DNA of 64,000 nt from Dreissena polymorpha. Taxonomy: Eukaryota; Mollusca; Bivalvia; Myida; Dreissenidae. Each line of letters starts with the position of its first letter. Within the stretch, counting starts at the first letter, position 1. Shown here in pieces: positions 36,001 through 50,317 of the stretch. Where the stretch lies: NCBI RefSeq assembly GCF_020536995.1, contig NC_068365.1, positions 31,496,648 to 31,560,647 on the forward strand. The letters are read 5' to 3'. Below the pieces are notes generated by a model. The model had not been told where the DNA came from and did not search any database. It saw nothing but the letters and a program-made list of their open reading frames with translations. The translations under genes were made by a program, and so were the position numbers.

Positions 36001-37739
36001 AAGGCCCATAACTTTGTTAAATATCAATGACTGTTACTGAGTCATGATATTTTCAATTTGGATATAGCTGCTGTGTTACTTCAAAGTGCAGTAGGGGCAT
36101 TGTTTTGCACAAATGCAGGTCTTGTTGTCTTGTTTCTTATTGGTATTGAAAATTGATATGAAGATGTCTGAAGCTTTAATGATAACTGTAAGATTACATC
36201 TACATTTAGTGAAGCTATATGCAATACTCAGCTTTAAGAAGTAAGGATATCAATAACAATTACGAATGCTTTTCATTTTGTCTAGCATAAGAAAAAACAT
36301 TAAGATTATTGGAATCATACAAATGACTAACATTTATGAACATATCAAATTGTTGGATAATAATATGGCTATTCATTATAGTAATATTTAATAACTGTAC
36401 ATATGGTCAGTTTTTACCGAGAAAAAGCCCAGACAATAATTTGCAATGAACTAATATCTTCAATCTTTAAAGTGCCATAACTCTGTGAAAAATGACTGAT
36501 GCAGATTGTTCTGGTGATACGAACATTTTATTTGGTAATGAAGCTTCTTATAATGTTTGTTTAAATACAAGCTAGTAGTATATATTTTTTTAATTGTTCA
36601 AAGTATTGTAATTCGGACAAATCTTTAAAGGAGAATATACTAGTAGAATGCAGGTTTTAATATAATACAAAATATTTATTTGCATTATTAAAAAAAGTTG
36701 TCCTTTTGGACATAAAGCGGGCAAGAGGATAATTATTTAATTAATAATAAAATCGTTATGAATGAAATATACACGAAGTACTATTATTTACCTATGTGCA
36801 GTATCAATAAAACATCTTTAAATTTTAGGCCAGATTGTCAAAGCTTAAACCGTATGCTCCCCTGACATTTGGGGGGATTTAATTTTGTAAAAAAAATTGT
36901 CTTGTTGATATTGGCTGTCTTTATATAATTATTTTTTTTAAGTAAGAAATCTTTTGTTTATAAATCCGTTGTATATACCTGATATTTGCTATAATTATGT
37001 CATTAACAATTAAATATGTTTACTTCGTTCAATAAATTGTAGATTTTACAGTTTTGTATGTTTTCTTTTTTGTAAAAATTTTACTAGTTTTACTTCATGT
37101 ATATATAAATCTTTTTGAAGTCAGTACTGTGTACGGAACCTTTTATCAACAAAAGAAATATGAATTCTGAGTTCACCATTTAGAGAGAATAAGTCTGTAC
37201 CCGGCAATCTAAAATATAGCTGAGGGAAAATTCTGAATAATTTATAAAAAAAACAGTATCAACTTCAGAAAATGAATTTTATTTCAGGAAAGTTTCGAAA
37301 GATAGTAAAGCAAAACAGTCATACAAAGAGAACATGAAGCACATCTAAAATAACATTTTAAAGTACACTTAGCACAAAAACATTGACTTAAATATACAAT
37401 TAAATCAGCTGCCAACATTGTGTGTGATCATTACATCGCATATCAATAAGAGAGTATATTAATTATGTAATTATAATTTTGTCAAATATGCTAAATCTTA
37501 ATTGTTTGAGTATTAAAGCAAAATGTTGGATAACAACCTGTTAACATGCCAGGGATGTTAAAACCGCTAACTATAAAGAAATATAGGAAGGAATCAATGC
37601 ATGTTAATATCATTTTTTGAGGTTTGTTCAAGATCGATAACAGTTTTTGACATAAACATGTTGAACATACAGTTTAATGCCTTATATATATGTATTGATT
37701 ATTACACAGATAGACATACTTTAACTAAACTTCACAGGA

Positions 37740-37740
<1 letters not shown>
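36000..37740. other. AT-rich DNA, no gene seen
   Basis: Only a decayed fragment near 36415-36500 related to the element at 5548-6059 is recognisable. No credible exon is seen on either strand. Confidence 0.5.
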
Positions 37741-39810
<2,070 letters not shown>

Positions 39811-40141
39811 ATTTTTTAAATGATATCTTTAACAGCAACGTCATGATGTTAAATATGTCGTGGTCAAACTAGGGCCTGTCTGAGGTTGAAACGGTCATTA
39901 TTAAATGTAACACGGAGTGTATATTGACAGGAGATGAATCGAGTATTTGACCCTTACTGTAGTAAATTCAATCTTATGCAAAAACTATTCATCCGATTTT
40001 ATTGGTTTATACGTTATCTTGTTGCTTATTAATTCCTCTTTAAAAAAAATATAACTTTTAGTATATTCCCGTTGTTATTAATGGATTTATAGCGAGTTAA
40101 ACACAAGAAATACACAGTTTATGTTTTACCACCGCGCGTTT

Positions 40142-42795
40142 TAACGTGTTGTGGCTATCGATCTTTTACGATTAGCGTACAGCGAAGTGCCGAGGTTATA
40201 CATTTTGATGTACCCACTCACGTCTTTTGTTAAATTATAGTTTCATTTCTCGGCCGATTTTGACAAATTATATATCATTAGAAAGCTTACGTTACGTAGT
40301 AAACAGATATATCAATATATATTAAGTTTTTCTTCTGATTTCGACAGCCCGGCGAGTTATAACTTAAACTTTTGCAAATATCATACCGTTTTGGAGTTTT
40401 AGAATCTAGATTTACGGTTGACATGTTCGTACTTAATACCAATTTGTAGCGTTCATATTTGGAGTTCAGTTTTAAAAATTACATCTTGCTTAGGAGAATA
40501 GAATTCTGTATACGATAGAAAAAAAATTTGTTTAAAAACGAAAGTAATTAAGGAATGAAGGCGGGAAAATGTAGCGCGCGTTCCTAACGCACTGAACTGA
40601 TGCTACGGTCTTGGCGATTATGCTTTTGTTTAGAAACCGGCCATTTAATTTCTTTTGCCATCTTATTATATTTTTTAGGGAATATATTGTAGTATTTTGT
40701 TCACGAAACATATCAATAAAGCTTATTATAAATGAATCTTAATAAATTAACGATTTCAGCTCTTGTTTATAACACAGAAAGGGTGTAAAATTTATGATGA
40801 AACAGCGTATATAGCGGACCCTCTCGATATTATTCGGCTTTACATGCATACTTGAAATAAAATGGGTGTCAAAAACATTCATCGTTTGCTGTTTATTATC
40901 AACAAGGTAATTATGTATAATTATTTGAAATGTTATTTACCTTAAATTATCAATTTATTAAAGATTCTTGAAAATCACGGTCCGTGTTACGCGGGTCATT
41001 TCGTATTTTGACATCAGGGCATCATGTCCAACTATTGAAAATCAGATTTTTTTCACCGGGACGATGACGGCTTGGATTTAGACAGGCAGACAGATAGTTT
41101 ATTCAGACTTAAACAACAGTACATCGTCTTCAACTCAAATATATAAATTATTTTAAGACGAATTGTTAGGTGATTACACATATAGCAGTGATGATTCTGA
41201 GAATGTTGCCATGTTTTTTATCCGTGTAATCTAGAGTCCATGGTTTGAGCATTTTTATCGCGGTGTTCAATAAAAGATATCTCAATAATCTTGTTTATTG
41301 ATAGATCTGTGGTTTTATTGCCCCTGTGTTCAGCACAAGCAAATTATCTCGTTATGATCAGATACTGTGCCGACCAATACTAAATAACACTATGGTGTCA
41401 TACGCCACAGCAGGGACCTATAATTGTATATTGGTCCCTAACCACAGGTGGCAATGTCTGGTCAGTTTACACTTTTTATGATACCTCCATGTCTTCTCGT
41501 GGTATTAGTGGTCATTTCTTGGAGTAATGTAACGCCAAATACTCAATTTTGCGTTTATAAGATATGTAGCGTATTGAAAACATTTATAGTCATCTGCCCA
41601 TACAGATTGCCATAAACTAAATACTGTATAGATGTCAGCCAGCTAAATCACAATAATTATAAGTGCTCTATACCTATACATGTACATTTTAAACATTTAA
41701 AAAATATAATACTTAACATTAAACGTATTTAGCGGGTACCGGTAAAAAAACTCCGTCATTTCGTAGTCCTATAAAGAGTGTATGGTAGTGTACGGAACAA
41801 CATAATTAAAAACAGCATTCTCATTTGACCACAACGGGGTTAAATAATCTTTCCGAAAAATACAAATAATACAGAGTTTTAATTTAGAATTCTATATATT
41901 TGTAACTCTGTTAACTTATAAAGATATTTCAATATACATGCATAGACAGTTGACCATGATTTTCAAGAATCTTTAAATAATTTTAATTAATTGATAATTT
42001 ATGGTTAATAACCTTTCATATAATTTTACATAATTACCTTTTTGATAATAAACAACAAACGATGAATGTTTTGACACCCATTATATTTGAAGTATGCAAA
42101 GCCGAAAAATATCAAGAGGGTCCGCTATACATTTGTATACGCTGTTTCATCATAAAATTAACACCCTTTCTGTGTTATAATCAAGAGATGAAATCGTAAA
42201 TTTATTAAGCTTCATTAATACTTAGCTTTATGGATATGTCTCTAGAACAAAATATTTCAATATATTTCATAAAAAATATAATAATCATGGCAAAGGAAAT
42301 TCAATGGCCGGTATCTAAACAAAAGCATAATCGCCAAGACCGTAGCATCAGTTCAGTGCGTTAGGAACGCGCGCTACATTTTCCCGCCTTCATTCCTTAA
42401 TTGCTTTCGTTTTTAAACAATTTTTTTTTCTATCGTATACAGAATTCTATTCTCCTAAGCAAGATGTTATTTTTAAAACTGAACTCCAAATATAAACGCT
42501 ACAATTATGTATAAAGTACGAACATGTCAACCGTAAATCTAGATTCTAAAACTCCAAAACGGTATGTTATTTGCAAAAGTTAAAGTTATAACTCGCCGGG
42601 CTGCCGAAATCAGAAGAAAAACTTAATATATATTTATATATCTGAAAACTACGTTACGTAAGCTTTGTAATGATATATAATTTGTCAAAATCGGCCTAGA
42701 AATGAAACTATAATTTAACAAAATACGTGAGTGGGTACATCAAATTTATAACCTCGGCGCTTCGATAGAAGATCGATAGTTACGACACGGTCACG
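40142..42795. repeat. Large imperfect inverted repeat, arms of about 840 bp, 970 bp spacer
   Basis: The left arm (40142-40982) is present inverted as the right arm (41953-42795). Outer pairing begins CGTGTTGTGGCTATCGATC with GATCGATAGTTACGACACG. The inner end is AAGATTCTTGAAAATCACGG with CCATGATTTTCAAGAATCTT. The best conserved core is GCGGGAAAATGTAGCGCGCG to GTCTTGGCGATTATGC. The arms have diverged by substitutions and small gaps. No coding region is seen in arms or spacer. It sits inside the 160-bp tandem array, so it behaves like an insertion, for example a foldback-type DNA transposon. Confidence 0.8.
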
Positions 42796-43202
42796 TGACT
42801 TAGACACAACAAGATATTTGGCGTAACGGTCCCGTTTCATATCCGTGTAATCTAGAGTCCGTGAATGTAATAAAGCAAACTACCTTAGAAAACATTCTAA
42901 AACCACAAAGAACATAGGTTTGATATTTGATATGTGACATCAGATTGTGGTCCATTCAAAAGATAGTACCGATCATGCCCATGTATTCGAAACGGGATAA
43001 GCACCATTACAAAATATACTACACAATAATACTTTAAACATATCGAAAAATTGTACTTTACAATAAAATATGATATGATATTTCATGATACAGCATATAT
43101 ATATATCTATGAATTTAACAGCAAAAATTAGACGCATACATGTATACAATTAAAGGTAAAGGTATAGAAAGGAAGTGATTTGGATACACAATAATGAATG
43201 GC

Positions 43203-44502
43203 CTATGGATATACAGCTTTTGGACCGCTTTGTTCCGAGAACCAATTTACGCGAACGATGTTGTTTATTTTTGTTGTACACATCCGGCAATGCGATTCTC
43301 CTTTGTAGCAACCAAAGCAGAGAAGCAAATGGCCACATGGAAGAAACGCTATAACCTTATATTGCTCTTTGCAATCGATACACAACATTTGCGCTTGTAA
43401 TTGTTCGTTTTCTCTCTCTGTATCTGAATTTAAAACATGTTAACTGGTGGAGCTATGTTTTTTATCATTGCGTTTGTATAATATGCGTTTGTTTATTGTT
43501 ACCAGCCTGGTTCTTTGTGCGTGGATATTCTACACATTTGTAGAATTTCTATCAGTTCTTGTATTAAACGTTGATTTACTAAACTTTGAATATTGCAGTT
43601 AATCAATAAAACATACAATGTGATTTTATCATTAAAAATACCCGTCACATCACAATTAAATGCAAAAGGCGTACGTAGTCTAGCACGGTACATCATACAT
43701 GTATACTAGCTTTGTATATGAGAAACATATAAAAGCTATACCTTCTCTGCATCTTGAAGTGTCCGGTGGAAAACCTGTCTCGTGTGTTGCGTTTACAGCT
43801 CGGGCATTATTTGGCACTCCATTCTGTAAATAGCAATTGAAAATATACGCTCCATTTAGATATGTCCTTGTTTGTTATTTATTGATTCAATGCTTTAAAG
43901 TCCTTCCACCAGTTCAAAATATATAATTATCCAGTACACCATGATACTGTACTAGTATAGTACAACGTGCTTGTCGATTGATTGTCCTAATAACTTCCAA
44001 ACACCACAACTTTAATCAACATTCAATAACGGTTGGAAAAGTGTACACTTTCTAGAATACTTTATATAATGACTATTGTGTGCGCAAGTTTTAAGCTGGT
44101 AGGTCTAACACAATATTAAAAGGTTTAAAACATATATAGAACCAAAAATATACTCAACATAAGAAATCAATTACAAAATCAAATTATATGTTATGCATTC
44201 ATGCGCACAAGACTTGTTAAATGTTTATGTGTTTAAGCCGTGAAAACCTGCCATGTATAAATCTAAGAAAGATGAAAACGATCAATTATTCAAACATGTA
44301 CAAACGTCCTTAGGCCTTGGTTGTTCGGCTTCAACGGCCAACGAAAGTGGTAATTGATGATCAGCGCCATGTGTCCTATACACGGGCTCTATATAGGTTG
44401 CTCTTTCACGCCCTTGGTCATCGCTATTGTCTGGTGTGCATAACGTCTCGTATTCTTCAAGATCTAAATTGTTGTTGATGATACTGGAAGCATCCGGAAG
44501 AT
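43203..44502 (-). CDS. RING-finger protein of the IAP (BIRC) type, C-terminal exons
   Basis: Three exons join in frame: 44306-44502, 43742-43823 and 43203-43423 (TAG at 43205-43203), giving 165 residues of a C-terminus. The last exon encodes a RING with C-x2-C (CIDC), P-C-G-H, C-x2-C (CFGC) and C-x2-C (CRMC), followed by a basic-hydrophobic IVRVNWF tail. This is the pattern of the C-terminal RING of inhibitor-of-apoptosis proteins, which act as E3 ubiquitin ligases. The upstream exon encodes an acidic, serine-poor linker. The donor at 44305 is weak and may be wrong. A possible further exon begins at 44771 (TTTCAG acceptor). No BIR or other N-terminal domain was found, so assignment to a named IAP is not justified. 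Confidence 0.65.
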
Positions 44503-45939
44503 CTAAAACCAATCAAGTACATTGGCATCGACACCCACTTCTCTGAACAATAAAAACACGTTAAGAGAACTCGGATCCGCTGTTTTACATACAATCTTGG
44601 TATGTAAGAACTTTGGTGTTCATTGATATTGTTTGAAATATGTTTTGATAGTTTTTATTGCAAAGTATTTCATAATATTCATGGAGTAGTATCACGTCAT
44701 TATACCTTTGTTATTCATTTAACAATCTCTGATATGTGCTGACAGATGTTGATGACAACGATGAAGACGTCCTGAAATCAAAGAATACATGCATGATATA
44801 TTCTCTTTATGGTCAAATATGTATTGAGAAGATATTCATGGCTATTAAAAAGGGTTCTAAATAGCAGGGTTGGCCTTATAATTAAATCATCGATGTACGC
44901 CCACTCCCAGCTCGACGGAAGAAGGAAAGACCGAAGGATGAACGGATAAGGGCAATTTGCCCAACCTAGATCTAAAAGAGAGGAACGATCATTGCATCAA
45001 AACATCAGACTTACATAAACAGATTATGGATGAAACATTCATTGTTGACATGTATAATGAGGTGTTATAAAAGTATCATGCAATTTTAAAGTAACTGATT
45101 TTTAATGCTAAGAACAGTATAGTACTTAGCCCCGGCAGTTCTGATTTTTATTAGACAATATATTAATCCATTTGTACCTTTATTTGAGAGAAAACACACG
45201 CTCAACATTTGTAAATTTGTGAATTTTTATGATGGAATATTGTTTGTTTAGGTCATATCTTTACTATAATATGAGGTATTAATATAAAACGTCATATGCT
45301 GGAAGCTTGCATGGATGGGAAACGACTTCCTAAAACTGAACTACCAAATGCTGGAAAACTTTCATAACAACGGTGACAGTTTTAGAGTGGTAAACTGGAA
45401 CAGTGTATGTTATTGAAATATATTTTCATAACTGAAACATTCATAACATTATGATATTAAATGTCTGTGTTATATTTGTTAATTCTTAATAAATCTTTTC
45501 AGTTTACTTTACTGTTATGTTTTTAAATATAACCAGTATATTCATAAAATAATTTTTGATTATTATAAGCTTTGAAGATCAAACTATTTAAGCAATATAT
45601 TATTTATGCTATAGCTGAGTGAACCGTGAGAAATACATGCCATCTTCCAGACACATTATGTATAAAAGAAAATCTATTTTAGAAATGAAATTTAAATATG
45701 TTTTCTTTGATTTTACCAACGTTTCTTTTCAACAATTAAAGCAAAAATTATGACTTTTTCTTTATATGGTAAATAATCGTAACAGAATATAATAATGCTT
45801 TTTTGAAAAAGTTGTCTAAGAAAAGTTCAGAGAACCAACCCAGAAAGAACTATACGCTATAATTTCACGTGTTCGCACAAGTCAGATCGAAAAACGCACA
45901 TTCGTGTATTTCTATAAAAACATTACCTTGTACAACCTA

Positions 45940-48900
45940 CAAGCCTTGAACTGGTTTCCGAAAGAAAAGTAGGAAAAGATAGGAGGTTTTCTGAAGAAAA
46001 AGTAGGAAAAGTAGGAAGATAATCAATAAAAAGTAGGACAAATAGGAAGGGATATCCACATCTTATTTATCTGTGTAAACCAACTCTTACCTTTACAGAT
46101 GCTTATTCTCACCATTCAGAAAGCTAATGTGTTGTAGGTATCTTAGTTGCTGTTACATGCCAAGCTTCTGTAGTTGAAAGGTGCAGCCATCTGATGCTCA
46201 CAGCCTAAAATGTTTTTTATTTTATTTTATTAGTAACATAATAATATAAACATTTTTTTCATTTTTTTAGCATTATTGAGATAATCTCACAGCACACAGC
46301 TAACTCAATTATAATGCACGCAATACAAAAGTGTGTACTCAAGCATTTAGGTTCACATTATCAAAATAACTATATTCGACAACAAAATTATATGGGTCAA
46401 CTCTAGAAGCATAGAGCAGTGTTAATAATATCTACATATAAAGCATACATATGTGCGATATACAAGCAGACCAACTAATGCAGAATACATTATCAGGTTA
46501 CTACACGCAGCATCCTTAATTAAGCACAGTCTCTTTAATTTTCCTGACCCTTTTCTAAGGAGGATGATTGCTTTGAAAGGTATGATTAAATCATTTTTCT
46601 CCCTTTTTGTCAATTTCATTTCTTTCCTCTGTGCACATTTCTACAGCCTCAGTTGCTTTCTTAAATTTCAGTTTTTCTACTTCAAGCAAGGACTGTGAAA
46701 TGTTCAATTCTTGAAGTCCTTTGCCTTTATAGCCGCTGCAAGTCTTCCATGGGCTTCATCCATTAGCTCATTAGCCTTTTTCAGATCTTCTGAAAGACTC
46801 TTTTCTTGTAACTTCACGTCATTTTCTTTTTCATTCAACTTTTTCTTTCTTTCTTGCTGCTTCTTCACAAGTTCTTTCTCTCTTTCTTTAGCTTGTTTAT
46901 CTTTAGTTGCTTTTTTTATCTCTCAATAATTTCTATTCCTATTCAGCTTCAATTCTCCCTGAATATTTCTTTTTGGCTTTCTGAACACTTGTCAAAAGTT
47001 CTTTACTTAGTGGAACATGAGTAACATCCCCATACATTCTTACAATGTGTCTCGTCATTCTAAGCCCATTTAAGGATTCCACAGACAGACATGTTTGTTC
47101 AGGAGTCAGGATCTTGTTCTTGATTGACAAACAGTTGCGCAAAATTCTCTGAATATAGGGCACCAAAGTTAACCATCTGCACTGCACATGGCGCACAAAC
47201 ATTTCTTCTCAACGACCAAATTCTTCAAGTGTTTCCAAGGTTCTCCAAGTGTTTCCAAGGTTCTTCAAGTGTTTCCAAGGAGTCTTCCTGTTGACATGTG
47301 TGAGATTTAAACTGGAATAAGTCTACAGCAAGCTGTTCAGCATTCTGTCCAAAACACGTATGCCTTTTTCAAAAGCATAATGGACAACATGTAGGAAGCA
47401 TGGTACAAAAGGAGTCAATTCATCCAGCCCTTGTTCTTTCTTAAAGTCATTGATTTTTTTAACATTCTGCCCATCACTTCCAATCGAGACCAGCTGATAT
47501 AAATTCAGTTGAAATTCATTCAAAGTTTCAATTATTCCATTAGATAGATTGTAGACATGTCTTCCTTCTTTACATTCCAAAACCTTAAGAGAATGCCACA
47601 CTGTTTTTTGTCTTGGCAAGTCCCAGTTTGATAAAACTGAACAGTATAAGGAGCCTTGCTGGAATTGATCTACTCAACAAGTTTTACTCATACTTAAGTC
47701 ATCAGTCACTTGACCAGGGAACATAGCCCTAAAAGGATCAGGAAGACAATCACACATGCTGTATAAAAGACCACAGGATGCCAATTTCAATGCCCATAGA
47801 GTTTTTGCTTTTGTAAATTTATCCAAAAGGGATAATGGCTGTAAGAAGACTTGTTTGCAGACATCATCCTCTCCTTGGCAACTAGTTGATGGTGTAGGGA
47901 CTATTTTCGTGCAGAGCAACTTCTGAGTATAACATTTGGTTGCTTTGATACCATTTTTGTGTTTGTGTCCATCAGCATGATTCAATATTTTCTGTACACC
48001 ACTGTTTGAACATGATATGCTCTTGGAAAATACGATGCAGAAAGCAGCAAAGGGATTTGATGGATCTTGCCCACACCAATCACTAAGAATTGAACCATTA
48101 TTGTCAAGCTAAACTAGCCAAGCAGAGTTGAACTTAGTTTTGCTTCCAAGGATTGTTACTGTTAGTTAGGTTTAGGATGAAACAACAGCAAGCATAAATC
48201 AACAGTCTAAGGGAATCTGCAGAAGAAAATGTTAATACCCATCAGGATTATTCAGATGTGTTATATCCATACTCTCATATAATATACATTTAAACCTTAT
48301 CTAAACTATAACTAAGTCCAACATTATATTTTGCATTCCTTAAAATATAATCTAAGGACACAGATATTGTTCGAACATTAGTAGCATGCAGTAATTGTAT
48401 CACCTATAATCAGAATAATGTTACAAGTAAGTGGCAGAAAAAACAGATAAAGCTGCAGCAAATGGCATGATTTGTTTAAACATCATTGCTGGTCATAGCT
48501 TGACAACTTTGGTTACTTTCAAATGTTAAACACACAACCACATACTAAGTTATAAAACTTTGATGGAAAGCATCTTCATAGTGGCCACAATTTTTTCTTT
48601 ATTGTTACTTGTTACATTTACAGATGAACCAGAACATTTTAAAGGCAAATATAAATGTTCAAGCTTGCACATTGACTGAGATGTTTGTTTGAAGATTTAC
48701 ATCTAATGAATGCCAGAAAGAGAAAATACCAGTAATCCAATTTTTGTATAATTCCCTGATAATTCATTGTTGCCAATTTTTTAAATTCCTTGATTTTTTT
48801 TGCTGCAGGGATTTTTTTACCTGATAATTTTCCCTGTTTTCCAAAATGTGAGGCCAACCTTATCATATTGTTTTATTGCTAATAATATTTGAGGTTAGAA

Positions 48901-49280
48901 TTGTCAATTTGAAAGTTACTTAATACTCTCAGCAGTGCATACTTGGGTTACATATACTATAAAGTGTTTCTGGATGCTTCTGGAGTTGTACCCATATAAC
49001 AACTAGCAGTCTAATATAATCAATAACTCCAATACTGACCTTAAACACTAGAGTTTACATCAGATGGCTGGAGCTGCTTACCACACCTTTCCTCAATAAA
49101 AACTTGCCAGTTTAACATTCTGAAAATACAACTAACAAAAAAATTGTTGTTTTTTTTCTCCAGCAAAATGGTGGAATAGTAGGAGGTTTTAGTGCAAAAA
49201 TAGGAAAAATAAAGAAGGACATAAAAAAGTAGGAAAAGTGGGAAAAGTAGTAAAATTAGGAGCGGTTGAAGGCCTGATTT
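45940..49280 (-). mobile_element. Decayed hAT-like DNA transposon, about 3.3 kb
   Basis: The left end CAAGCCTTGAACTGG pairs imperfectly with the right end read inward (CAGGCCTTCAACCGC). Both ends carry clusters of AGTAGGAAAAGTAGGA in the same orientation. ACCTA lies directly left (45935-45939) and again at 49281-49285, four bases beyond the right terminus, so a 5-bp target duplication is likely but not certain. The interior holds the broken transposase at 46704-48110. Confidence 0.7.
46704..48110 (-). pseudogene. hAT-like transposase pseudogene
   Basis: The reading order on the minus strand is a BED-like finger near 47950-48070 (A-x-F-C, K-S-I, G-V-Q-K-I-L-N-H, GHKHK), then a KAKTLWALKLASCGLLYSMC and FRAMFPGQ block at about 47700-47830, LVSIGSDGQNVKK with FVPCFLHVVHYAFEKG at 47330-47510, CRWLTLVPYIQRILRN at about 47140-47190, and a lysine-rich coiled-coil tail ending at 46704. 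These blocks match, from memory, a transposase family widespread in animal genomes (VSxDGxNV and LHVVH motifs). The pieces are in different frames with in-frame stops, so the gene is dead. A 21-bp triplet repeat (TTCAAGTGTTTCCAAGG) lies at 47217-47280. Confidence 0.7.
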
Positions 49281-50069
49281 ACCTAAGTAGAAGCTATTTT
49301 CAATGTATAATGCCAGTTTAATGTTATTGTTTTCTGAATCGAAAGTGGAACATTTAGTATTCCCTTATCGTTAAAGTGAAAGTACAACCATACAAAAAAT
49401 TTAAGAGTGGGAATTATTTAACTTGTGTATATGTTTTACGTCAAAATAACGTTATACGTATTAAACATAAGTTCACCTTCCGTGTTTTTTGAATCAAAAA
49501 GTTGTCTATTTAAGCCTGATTCACTATTCTATAAGGAGCCAATTTCCACGCAGAGTTGTCGTTCCATGCTCTCACATACAATCTCTGACATCACAAGAAA
49601 ATCAGATTTGGTACGAATTAATTCTTTTTTTTTTTTAATTATTATATTCTTACAGTAGTAGTAAATTTATTAAATATTTCGAAAATAGTAAAATCTCTGT
49701 GCGGAGGTTGACTAGGAGCTATGATGAAATTGACCAAATTTTATTTAGACCGTTGCGGCTGATGGTTTACTCCGCGCGTTGGGAAAATGTGTCTGCAAAT
49801 GGGTGTGAAAAGCTTCACGCACTGTCGGGTAATTGCATTCACGAATGGTATTCACGAAGAATATCTTTTCCGGTCTTTTCCTGACGTTCATACCAGATGG
49901 GATCCAAGACAGAAAGATTTCCAAGAATAAGTCAAACAGTGCGATCAGCACTACAAAAGGCACTTTAAGAAAATAGATGGTTTTATTTCAGAATACATTA
50001 GGCTTTAAGCCCATGAGTACACAAACATATAATACACAATGTAGTAAACCGTGGTCAATGACATACAGG

Positions 50070-50090
50070 TATATATATATATATATACTA
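50070..50090. repeat. Short (AT)n run in the LINE 3' UTR
   Basis: About ten AT dinucleotides lie between CATACAGG and CTATTTTAGG. Confidence 0.9.
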
Positions 50091-50317
50091 TTTTAGGCAA
50101 TATAAGTTAACAATTTGTAACGAAAGAATTGGCAACTCTAAAGACATTCATATTCAAAATAAACAAATATTTTGAACATTTATATATTAAGGTAATTATA
50201 TAATATGCATATTGTAAAGTCTTATCGTATTCAAAATAAACTTGAATGTTCTAACAATGTGAAAACATATATTTTTTATTGATTGACAACACATAGACAG
50301 TAATATGTGGAGAGAGG

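Noticed and set aside
46711-46929. Plus-strand Ser/Phe-rich frame
   Set aside because: It is the complement of the lysine-rich coiled-coil tail of the transposase on the minus strand.
49699-49963. Overlapping frames on both strands just left of the LINE
   Set aside because: They have no family match and no splice support; probably chance frames in a slightly GC-richer stretch.
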